The notes beneath the pieces are model-generated. The model was not told the DNA's origin, ran no database searches, and worked only from the letters and a program-made list of their open reading frames with translations. From contig JAMNXO010000008.1 in assembly GCA_023653115.1 (NCBI GenBank), forward strand, positions 1-64,000: 64,000 nt of DNA, written 5' to 3'. The DNA is from Erythrobacter sp. (GTDB lineage Bacteria > Pseudomonadota > Alphaproteobacteria > Sphingomonadales > Sphingomonadaceae). Within the stretch, counting starts at the first letter, position 1. Each line of letters begins with the position of its first letter. A program made the position numbers and the translations under genes. Below, in pieces: positions 9,249-16,683 of this stretch.

Positions 9249-10793
9249 CTAGTATGCGCGCGCGATCAGGATGCGTTCGGTCGCCGGCGCGCCGGTGAAG
9301 ATGCAGGTGCCATCCGCAGGCGCTGCGTCGCGCGGCACGTTGCGGATGGTGAGCTTCACCGCTTTCAATTTCTCCACAACGGCATCGAGCGCCGCGCCGG
9401 TGGGCTTGGACCATTGCACTTCGACCCAGCCCGGATACTTGCCGCCCTTATCGAAATGCGCAGCAACGCCCGCCCAATCAGTGAGGCCGCGGGTGATGTT
9501 GGCATCGCGGCGAACGCGGGCTTCTTCGTAGAGCCCGCGCTGGATGTCTTCGAGCAACGCGCCAGTCCCGGCAGCAACATCTTCGCGCGGCAGGAATTGC
9601 ATCGCGGGCTTGCCATTGGCTGCGTTCCACAGCGCATCGCGGCGCAGCATCGCAACCTTGCCTTCGGCCATGTCACGCGGGCCGACCTCGAGGATCACCG
9701 GCGCGCCTTTACGCACCCAGTCCCAGCGCTTGGCCGCAGCCTTGCCGGGCTTGGCATCGAGCAGCACGCGCACCTTCTCGCCAAGCGCCACCTGGCCCGC
9801 GAGCATCGCGCGCAGCTCCTCGCAATAGGCGAGCAGTTCGGCATCCTCGGGCGCTTCGCGCAGCATCGGAATGATGATGATCTGCTGCGGCGCAATGGCG
9901 GGCGGCACGCGCAACCCGTCGTCATCGCCGTGGATCATGATCACCCCGCCGATCAACCGCGTGGAGACGCCCCAGCTGGTGGTGTGGCAGAACTGCTGGC
10001 TGCCCTCGCGGTCCTGATACTGGATGCCGGCAGCGTGCGCGAAATTGGTGCCGAGGTAGTGCGAGGTGCCGGCCTGCAGCGCCTTGCCGTCCTGCATCAT
10101 CGCCTCGATCGACCAGGTCTCGACCGCGCCGGGGAAACGCTCGTTCTCGGGCTTCTCGCCCGCGATTACGGGAAGCGCGAGATCATCCTCGGCGCAGGCC
10201 CGATACATCTCGAGCGCGCGGTGGGTTTCAGCCAGCGCCTGCTCGCGGTTCTCGTGCGCGGTGTGGCCTTCCTGCCAGAGGAATTCGCTGGTGCGCAGGA
10301 ACATCCGCGTGCGCATTTCCCAGCGCACCACATTGGCCCACTGGTTGGTGAGCAACGGCAGATCGCGCCAGCTTTGCACCCAGCGCGCCATGGCATCGCC
10401 GATGATCGTCTCAGACGTCGGGCGGACGACCAGCGGCTCTTCCAGCTTGGCGGCGGGATCGGGGATCAGCCCGCCCTTGCCATCCGAAATCAGACGGTGG
10501 TGGGTAACAACCGCCATTTCCTTGGCAAAGCCTTCGACGTGTTCCGCCTCGCGGGTGAAATTGGCGAGCGGGATGAACAGCGGGAAATAGCAGTTCTGCA
10601 CGCCCGCGGCCTTGATCCGGTCGTCCATCAAGCGCTGGATGCGCTCCCAGATGCCGTAGCCCCACGGCTTGATCACCATGCAGCCGCGCACGCCCGATTC
10701 CTCGGCGAGATCTGCGGCGGCGATGACTTCCTGATACCACTTGGCAAAGTCGTCTTCGCGCTTGACGTTAAGCGCGTGGCGGATCTGGGACAC
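9249..10793 (-). CDS. proS: Prolyl-tRNA synthetase (type 3, short form)
   Basis: This class II aminoacyl-tRNA synthetase charges tRNA-Pro. At 514 aa it is the archaeal/eukaryote-like form, which lacks the editing insertion of the E. coli type and carries a C-terminal zinc-binding-like extension. Visible motifs include the start MSQIRHALNVKREDDFAKWY, a motif 2 region (RPTSETIIGDAMARW and LLTNQWANVVRWEMRTRMFLR-like segment) and motif 3 near the C-terminal half. Its ATG at 10793 follows a 60-base gap after phaR. Housekeeping gene; no oddity seen. Confidence 0.95.
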   Translation of the reverse strand: MSQIRHALNVKREDDFAKWYQEVIAAADLAEESGVRGCMVIKPWGYGIWERIQRLMDDRIKAAGVQNCYFPLFIPLANFTREAEHVEGFAKEMAVVTHHRLISDGKGGLIPDPAAKLEEPLVVRPTSETIIGDAMARWVQSWRDLPLLTNQWANVVRWEMRTRMFLRTSEFLWQEGHTAHENREQALAETHRALEMYRACAEDDLALPVIAGEKPENERFPGAVETWSIEAMMQDGKALQAGTSHYLGTNFAHAAGIQYQDREGSQQFCHTTSWGVSTRLIGGVIMIHGDDDGLRVPPAIAPQQIIIIPMLREAPEDAELLAYCEELRAMLAGQVALGEKVRVLLDAKPGKAAAKRWDWVRKGAPVILEVGPRDMAEGKVAMLRRDALWNAANGKPAMQFLPREDVAAGTGALLEDIQRGLYEEARVRRDANITRGLTDWAGVAAHFDKGGKYPGWVEVQWSKPTGAALDAVVEKLKAVKLTIRNVPRDAAPADGTCIFTGAPATERILIARAY

Positions 10794-10853
10794 TGATCGA
10801 ATTCCTGTCTGACGGGCGCGGCGACGGGCCGCAAATCGCGCCCGCGCTTCGCG

Positions 10854-11429
10854 TTATTTGCTCAAGTCGTCCAGCTTCTTTTGCATGGCGGCCATCTGTT
10901 CGCGCAGCACGGCAAGCTCGTCGCGGCTTTCGGCGGCCGCTGCGGGCGCCTTGTCCTTCGCCTTGCCCATGCCCGGCAGGAACACATCGGCCGCTGCGCG
11001 CATCATCGCCATGTTGGTTTCATGGATAGCGGCGAACGGCGTTGCGCTGATGCCCTTTTCAAAGGCCTCGCGGATTTTCGACTGGTTGTCGCGGAAATTG
11101 GCCATGCTGGCTTCGAGATAGGACGGCATCATCGCCTGCATCGAATTGCCATACATCCCGATCAACTGGCGCAGAAAGCTGACGGGCAGCATCTGCTCGC
11201 CATTGGCTTCTTCATCCATGATGATCTGGGTCAGGATCGAATGGGTGATATCGTCGCCGCTTTTCGCATCGAGCACCTGGAAATCGATATTCTCGCGCAC
11301 CATCCGGGCGAGATCTTCAAGCGTGATGTAGCTTGACGAGGACGTGTTGTAGAGACGCCGGTTGGCGTATTTCTTGATGATCACAGCATCACCTGCTGCG
11401 CCCGATGCCGCCTTCGTTCTGCCGACCAT
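10854..11429 (-). CDS. phaR: Polyhydroxyalkanoate synthesis regulator PhaR
   Basis: The 191-aa protein has the PHA/PHB accumulation regulator DNA-binding domain at residues 16-78 (KKYANRRLYNT, then SYITLEDLARMV and ILTQIIMDEE) followed by a second family domain (79-140) and a C-terminal alanine-rich coiled coil ending in REQMAAMQKKLDDL. PhaR represses phasin and its own gene and is released by binding PHB granules. No PHA synthase or phasin gene is in this window, so its targets lie elsewhere. An inverted repeat with CTGCAG in the upstream gap (11471-11489) may be its autoregulatory site. Confidence 0.92.
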   Translation of the reverse strand: MVGRTKAASGAAGDAVIIKKYANRRLYNTSSSSYITLEDLARMVRENIDFQVLDAKSGDDITHSILTQIIMDEEANGEQMLPVSFLRQLIGMYGNSMQAMMPSYLEASMANFRDNQSKIREAFEKGISATPFAAIHETNMAMMRAAADVFLPGMGKAKDKAPAAAAESRDELAVLREQMAAMQKKLDDLSK

Positions 11430-11470
11430 TATCTTATCCCGATTGTTGACCCATGCTGCGGCTTAGCACC

Positions 11471-11489
11471 TGCACAAGCTGCAGTGCAA
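11471..11489 (-). promoter_or_regulatory. Putative PhaR autoregulatory operator
   Basis: The arms TGCAC (11471-11475) and GTGCA (11484-11488) form an inverted repeat around CTGCAG (11479-11484). Read on the minus strand it begins TTGCAC, which could be a -35 box with TAAGCC 18 bases further on as a poor -10. PhaR proteins of related bacteria bind CTGC/GCAG-type palindromes, so a repressor site over the phaR promoter is plausible but untested. Confidence 0.35.
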
Positions 11490-11508
11490 TATCGCCGGCC
11501 CGATTGTG

Positions 11509-12561
11509 TCAGCTGCGGCGCAGACGCTGGCCGATTGTCGTCAGCAATTCGTAGGGCGAGAGGATATTTTGCTGCGCAACATCATTGATGTCCCACGGCA
11601 CGGTAAGCCAGTCGCCAACGGCAAGATCGGGCGCGGCACTCAGATCGGCCACCACCATATCCATCGATACCTTGCCAAGGATGGGGAGCGCCCGCCCCTG
11701 GTGGCTTAACGCATTGCCCGGCCCGCGTAGCCGCAGGAAGCCGTCGGCATAGCCGAGCGAGACTGTGCAGACCCGCATCGTAGCGGGCGCGGTAAAGGTG
11801 GCGTTGTAGCCCACGCTCTCGCCCGCGACGAGATTGCGGCATTGGAGGATTGCCGCTTCAACCCGCGCGACGGGGCGGATGGCTCCGGCCAATTCGCCGC
11901 GCGGCACGCCGCCGTAGAGCGCAAGGCCCGGGCGGGTCAGGCCAAAGGCGTATTCCTCACCAAGGCCAATCCCCGCGCTATTGGCCAGGCTGGCGCGGCG
12001 GTGCGCGATCTGGCTGGACACAGCGGCGAACGCGCCGCGCTGGCGGGCGTTCATCGCGCTATCCTCGTCAGCACAGGCAAGGTGGCTGAGGAGAATGTCG
12101 ATATCGAGCGCCGCAATACGCGGGTCGCCCGCGTCAGCCGCCGCGATGCCGAGCCGGTTGATCCCGGTATCGACCATCAGGTGGCACACGCCGCCCCCGT
12201 TTGCTGTCCAAAGCGCCGCCTGTTCGAGCGAATTGATCACCGGCACCGCGCCTGTGCTGCGGGCATAGCCGCAATCAGCCGCGCTCAGCGGCCCGTGCAG
12301 CACCGCGATCTGCGCAGGCGGCACATGGCGCGCGACCGCAGCGACCTCGCTCCAGTGAGCCACGAAAAAGGTTTCGCACCCTGCATCTCGCAAGGCCGGC
12401 ACGCACACATCCACCCCGAGGCCATAGGCATCCGCCTTGACCGCCGCGCCCGCCCGCGCCGTGCCCGAAAGGCGATCAAGCGCGCGCCAATTGTCGGCCA
12501 GCGCTTGGGTATCAACCGTCAGCCGCAAGGTTGCGGGTGGCGGCAGCAGCGGATCAGTCAT
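11509..12561 (-). CDS. alr: Alanine racemase
   Basis: This PLP enzyme interconverts L- and D-alanine for peptidoglycan. The 350-aa chain has the PLP lysine Lys42 in AVKADAYG, the TIM-barrel N-terminal domain, and the second-subunit tyrosine region SVGYNATF followed by VSLGYADGFLR and the KVSMDMVVADLS segment of the C-terminal beta domain. Its ATG overlaps the stop of the upstream MFS transporter gene by 8 bases, which points to translational coupling; the transporter might therefore move alanine or another amino acid, though that is only suggested by position. Confidence 0.95.
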   Translation of the reverse strand: MTDPLLPPPATLRLTVDTQALADNWRALDRLSGTARAGAAVKADAYGLGVDVCVPALRDAGCETFFVAHWSEVAAVARHVPPAQIAVLHGPLSAADCGYARSTGAVPVINSLEQAALWTANGGGVCHLMVDTGINRLGIAAADAGDPRIAALDIDILLSHLACADEDSAMNARQRGAFAAVSSQIAHRRASLANSAGIGLGEEYAFGLTRPGLALYGGVPRGELAGAIRPVARVEAAILQCRNLVAGESVGYNATFTAPATMRVCTVSLGYADGFLRLRGPGNALSHQGRALPILGKVSMDMVVADLSAAPDLAVGDWLTVPWDINDVAQQNILSPYELLTTIGQRLRRS

Positions 12562-14185
12562 CGGCGAAGTCTTTCGGCGGCCCGCCCTTCAGGCCCCACA
12601 AGGCCACCGCAAGGCCAAAGGCGACCACGCCCCATGTGTACCACAGGCCCGCATAGATATCCCCGGTGCTGGCCACGATCACGCCTGCGATCAGCGGCAG
12701 GAACCCGCCGAGATAGCCCGCGCCGATGTGATAGGGAATCGACATCGAGGAATAGCGGATGCGCGGCGGGAACATCTCGGACAATAGCGCCGCGACCGAG
12801 CCGTAGGTCAGCGCCGACAGCATCCCCAGCGCCAGCAGCACCGCCCCGATACCGAGGATGTTGGCGGCCGGCGGCTGCTGCTTGGCAAAGTCGAAGCCAT
12901 ATTGGCCAAGCGCCGCGTGGATCCCTGTCCGCCGCGCCGCGCCATCGCTGAACCATGCCGGATCAACCGCCACAGGATTGCCGCCCACAGAGAGACCGAG
13001 CACCGAGGCGTCTTTGAGCGTGTAAGGCACGCCCGAGGCGGTAAGGGTTTCGAGCACCTTGCCGCAATCGGTCTGCTCGCGCTTTGCTAGTTCGGCAAAG
13101 GGATCGGTGACACAGGCCGGCCCGCTGACGGTGACCGGATTACGCTCGGCCGCCGCCGCGATGCCGGGATTGGCAAAGCTGCCCAGCATCCAGAACAGCG
13201 GGAACAGCAGTGCCAGTGTCAGCGCGGCGCCGATGATGATCGGCAGCTTGCGGCCCACCTTGTCCGACCACTTGCCGATAATGACGTAGAAACTCATCAC
13301 GATCAGGCCCGACACCAGCAGCACCAGTTCCACGGTCTGGTCAGCCACGTGCATCGGCCCGCGCAGGAAGCTCATGGTCGAGAAGAAGCCGGTATACCAG
13401 ATCGTCGTCAGGATGCCCGAAACGCCGAACAGCGCGACAAAGATGCGCTTGGGATTACCGGGATAGGTGAAGCTTTCGATGAAGGGATTGCCGGCCGTCT
13501 CGCCCGATTCCTTCATCGCCTGGAACACCGGGCTTTCCGACAGCTTCAACCGCATCCACAGGGAGATGGCGAGCAGCGCGATCGAAAGCAGGAACGGCAC
13601 GCGCCAGCCCCAGGCGGCAAAGGCCTCCTCGGGGATCAGCGCGCGGCAGGCCAGCACCACGATGATCGACAGCACGAACCCGCCCGCAACGCTCGCCTGA
13701 ATGAAGCTGGTGTAGAAGCCGCGCTTTTCCGGCGGAGCGTGCTCAGCGACATAGATCGCAGCCCCGCCATATTCCCCGCCGAGCGCGAGGCCCTGAATGA
13801 TGCGCAGCACGATCACGATGATCGGCGCGGCCATGCCGATGGTGTCAACGGTGGGGATCAGGCCCACCCCGGCCGTGGCAATCCCCATCAGCGTCACCGT
13901 GACAAGGAAGGTGTATTTGCGCCCCAGCTTGTCGCCCAGAAAGCCGAACAATACCGCGCCCAGCGGACGGAAGGCAAAACCGACCGCGAAGGTCGACCAC
14001 ACCAGCAGCAGCCCCAGCGTCTCGTTATCGGTGGCGTAGAACGCGTCCTTGAGGATGTAGGCGAGCGTGCCGTAGATGAAGAAATCATACCATTCGAAGA
14101 TGGTGCCAGCGCTGGATGCGCCAATCACCAGACGGATTTCCTTCTCGCTCGGCTCGCGGTCCGCGAGCGCCTGCGCTTCTGCCAT
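12554..14185 (-). CDS. MFS transporter, metabolite:H+ symporter (MHS) type
   Basis: The 543-aa protein opens with the MHS signature region SAGTIFEWYDFFIYG and has about 12 membrane helices. Further MFS motifs include GDKLGRKYTF, GLALGGEYGGAAIYVAEHAPPEKRGF and SDKVGRKLPI. The chain is about 100 residues longer than simple MHS carriers because of a hydrophilic insert (about residues 340-445, with two cysteines) between late membrane helices, predicted to lie outside the cytoplasm. Substrates of the family include dicarboxylates, shikimate and betaine; the specific one is unknown. The start at 14185 (MAEAQALADREP) is preferred over a 36-codon extension lacking family character. It overlaps alr by 8 bases. 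Confidence 0.85.
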   Translation of the reverse strand: MAEAQALADREPSEKEIRLVIGASSAGTIFEWYDFFIYGTLAYILKDAFYATDNETLGLLLVWSTFAVGFAFRPLGAVLFGFLGDKLGRKYTFLVTVTLMGIATAGVGLIPTVDTIGMAAPIIVIVLRIIQGLALGGEYGGAAIYVAEHAPPEKRGFYTSFIQASVAGGFVLSIIVVLACRALIPEEAFAAWGWRVPFLLSIALLAISLWMRLKLSESPVFQAMKESGETAGNPFIESFTYPGNPKRIFVALFGVSGILTTIWYTGFFSTMSFLRGPMHVADQTVELVLLVSGLIVMSFYVIIGKWSDKVGRKLPIIIGAALTLALLFPLFWMLGSFANPGIAAAAERNPVTVSGPACVTDPFAELAKREQTDCGKVLETLTASGVPYTLKDASVLGLSVGGNPVAVDPAWFSDGAARRTGIHAALGQYGFDFAKQQPPAANILGIGAVLLALGMLSALTYGSVAALLSEMFPPRIRYSSMSIPYHIGAGYLGGFLPLIAGVIVASTGDIYAGLWYTWGVVAFGLAVALWGLKGGPPKDFADD

Positions 14186-14244
14186 GTCGCTCAATCCCCT
14201 TGGGTGCCCCGGTCTGGTGCCGGCAGCCTCTTTAGCGGGTATCC

Positions 14245-14685
14245 CTAGCCCGCCGCAGCGCCGCTTGAAAGCGCCTTGCTGGCGGCCTTCCACGGCAACA
14301 GCAAAGCGCCATGCCTGGCAGGGTGATCGCGTGCCGGTGCAAGCAGGGCAAGATCGGGCCAGTCGGGCAGATCGCCCGCGCCGTCCAGCCAGGCTTCGAG
14401 CGCCGCGAGTGTCTGTGTCACATCGTCGGCCGGACGCCCGCTTGCGGCTTGTGCCAGCAGCGCTGCAGAGGCCTGCCCGATGGCGCAGGCCCGCACCTGC
14501 AAGCCCACCCGCGCAATCTTGCCCGACGGCATCACCTCAAGCCCGATCACAACCTCGCTGCCGCAGGTGCGCGAACGCGCCTCGGACCGCAGCGTCAGGC
14601 TGTCATCAAGCGGATAGGCAGCAAGGCCGGTCGCCAGCGCCAGCACGGCCGACGAATAGAGCCGGGGGGCACGCGCCGCAGTCAC
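14245..14685 (-). CDS. NifU/IscU-like iron-sulfur scaffold-type protein
   Basis: The 146-aa protein matches the IscU/SufU N-terminal fold: a first cysteine in SRTCGSE, a second in RACAIGQASAALL and a conserved late PARHGALLLPWKA segment. In canonical scaffolds a third cysteine precedes the LPW-type motif; here that place is occupied by glycine-alanine (HGALLLPW), so only two of three cluster ligands are present. It may be a degenerate or specialised member, perhaps a carrier rather than an assembly scaffold. It lies 5 bases downstream of cvpA on the same strand, and no other Fe-S assembly genes are nearby. Confidence 0.7.
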   Translation of the reverse strand: MTAARAPRLYSSAVLALATGLAAYPLDDSLTLRSEARSRTCGSEVVIGLEVMPSGKIARVGLQVRACAIGQASAALLAQAASGRPADDVTQTLAALEAWLDGAGDLPDWPDLALLAPARDHPARHGALLLPWKAASKALSSGAAAG

Positions 14686-14690
14686 GGTGG

Positions 14691-15242
14691 TCAGTTGATA
14701 GCCCGCACAGCGGCAGTATCGCGTGCCTCGGCATCGCGGCGCAGCTGATCACGCCGCACTGCGATCAACGGCACCAGCTGGCGCGAGAAAGCATCCGCCG
14801 CAGAATAGGTGCGCGCCGTTGTGATCCAGTTCGGCCGGCCCTTGAACCCCCAGCTCTCATCATATCCGAGCGCCAGCACCGAAAAGGCAAACACCGCAAT
14901 CAGCGCGCCTTTGACCGCGCCGAAGCCGAACCCCAGCACACGGTCAATCGGGCCGAGGATCGCGCCATCCGACGCTTCGCTGATATTGCCCGCGATCAGC
15001 TTCATCGACGCATAGGGAATGAGCAGCAGCAGGACGAAGGCGAACACCGGCGTGATGCGATCGGAATTGAGGAACCCGCTGATCGCCGGCGTGAGCGCGG
15101 GATGGAGGAAATGCACCGCCAGCGCCGCAAACACCCACGAGGCGAGCGACAGGACTTCCTGCACCAGCCCGCGCATGAACCCGCCGACGGCGGCAACCCC
15201 CACGATGATGATGACGATGATATCTAGACCGGCCATGGGCAC
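14691..15242 (-). CDS. CvpA family inner-membrane protein
   Basis: The 183-aa protein has four predicted membrane helices, starting with LDIIVIIIVGVAAVGGFMRGLVQEVL, the hallmark of the CvpA (colicin V production) family. A soluble, charged C-terminal tail of about 50 residues follows. Family members affect colicin export, biofilm formation and envelope homeostasis, but the molecular role is not settled. It sits between radA (6-base gap) and the NifU-like gene (5-base gap), all on the minus strand, so the three probably form one operon. Confidence 0.85.
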   Translation of the reverse strand: MPMAGLDIIVIIIVGVAAVGGFMRGLVQEVLSLASWVFAALAVHFLHPALTPAISGFLNSDRITPVFAFVLLLLIPYASMKLIAGNISEASDGAILGPIDRVLGFGFGAVKGALIAVFAFSVLALGYDESWGFKGRPNWITTARTYSAADAFSRQLVPLIAVRRDQLRRDAEARDTAAVRAIN

Positions 15243-15248
15243 CAGTGT

Positions 15249-16616
15249 CTATGCGCAGCCCATCACCTGGTCAACGAGGTTCGCAAGCGCGCCCAATCCG
15301 CGATAGCCGCGTGCATCTTCGGTCCCTGCCGCGCCTGCCGGGCCATAGGACCGCGCAAAGCCCAGCTTGGCTGCCTCGCGCAGCCGCAAGGGCGCGTGGG
15401 CCACGGGGCGGATTTCGCCCGCGAGCGACACTTCCCCGAACCACGCCGCCTTGTCGGGCAAGGGCTTGTCCGCGAGCGCGGACACCAGCGCGGCAGCCAC
15501 TGCAAGGTCTGCCGCAGGATCGGTGAGCCGGTAACCACCCGCGATATTGAGATAAACTTCGGCCGAGGAGAAATTGAGCCCGCAGCGCGATTCGAGCACC
15601 GCCAGCAGCATCGCGAGCCGCCCGGAATCCCACCCCACCACGGCACGGCGCGGCGTTGCGCCCGATTGCAGCCGCACGATCAGCGCCTGGATTTCCACCA
15701 GCACCGGCCGCGTGCCTTCCAGCGCCGGGAACACCGCGCTGCCTGCCAGCGGCTGATCGCGGCCCGAAAGGAACAGCAGCGAAGGATTGGCGACTTCTTC
15801 AAGCCCCTCCGAAGCCATCGCGAAAACACCGATCTCGTCCACCGCGCCAAAGCGGTTCTTCAGGGCGCGCAGAATGCGATACTGGTGGCTGCGCTCGCCT
15901 TCGAAGCTCATCACCACATCGACCATGTGTTCCAGCACGCGCGGCCCGGCGATGCTGCCATCCTTGGTGACATGGCCCACCAGCACCACCGCGCAGCCGC
16001 TTTCCTTGGCATAGCGGATCAGTTCAAGCGCGCAGCCGCGCACCTGGCTGACAGTGCCGGGCGCGCCTTCGATCATGTCGGAATGCATCGTCTGGATCGA
16101 ATCAATCACCAGCAGCGCGGGCGGATCGCCCTGCCCCAAGGTCGTCAGAATATCGCGCACCGAGGTTTCCGAGGCGAGCCGGATCGGCGCATCGGCGACC
16201 CCCATGCGCGCGGCACGCAGCCGCACTTGCCCTGCCGCTTCCTCGCCGCTGACATAGACCACATCACTGCCGCCGCGCGCGATGGTCGCCGCGCATTGCA
16301 GCAGCAATGTCGATTTGCCGATGCCCGGATCGCCGCCCATCAGCACCGCCGAACCCGGCACCAGTCCGCCGCCCAGCGCGCGGTCAAACTCGGCCAGCCC
16401 GGTCGATTTCCTGACCGGCAGCTTGGTGGGGGCATTGAGCGCTTCGAACGCCAGTGCGCGGCCGCCGCGGGACAGATCATGTTTCTGCGAGAACACCGTT
16501 GCCGGAACATCCTCGCTCAGCGTGTTCCATTCGCTGCAATCCGGGCACTGCCCCTGCCAGCGCGGCGAGACACCCCCGCAGGCCTGACACACATAGCGAC
16601 GCTTCGACTTTGCCAT
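15249..16616 (-). CDS. radA: DNA repair protein RadA
   Basis: RadA is a RecA-related, DnaB-like branch-migration helicase that processes recombination intermediates. The 455-aa chain shows the N-terminal four-cysteine zinc finger (CQACGG...CPDCSEW), Walker A GGDPGIGKST, the RadA-specific KNRFG motif and a C-terminal Lon-protease-like domain (without protease activity in this family). I placed the start at ATG 16616 (MAKSKRRYVCQACGG) because the 22 codons upstream encode an unlikely leader. It is the first gene of a probable radA-cvpA-nifU-like operon and is divergent from the patatin gene. Confidence 0.95.
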   Translation of the reverse strand: MAKSKRRYVCQACGGVSPRWQGQCPDCSEWNTLSEDVPATVFSQKHDLSRGGRALAFEALNAPTKLPVRKSTGLAEFDRALGGGLVPGSAVLMGGDPGIGKSTLLLQCAATIARGGSDVVYVSGEEAAGQVRLRAARMGVADAPIRLASETSVRDILTTLGQGDPPALLVIDSIQTMHSDMIEGAPGTVSQVRGCALELIRYAKESGCAVVLVGHVTKDGSIAGPRVLEHMVDVVMSFEGERSHQYRILRALKNRFGAVDEIGVFAMASEGLEEVANPSLLFLSGRDQPLAGSAVFPALEGTRPVLVEIQALIVRLQSGATPRRAVVGWDSGRLAMLLAVLESRCGLNFSSAEVYLNIAGGYRLTDPAADLAVAAALVSALADKPLPDKAAWFGEVSLAGEIRPVAHAPLRLREAAKLGFARSYGPAGAAGTEDARGYRGLGALANLVDQVMGCA

Positions 16617-16683
16617 AATTGCGGGCTTTAATCGGAACAGAAATAGAACGCAATTGCAATTGCGCCGCTTTGCGCGCAACACA

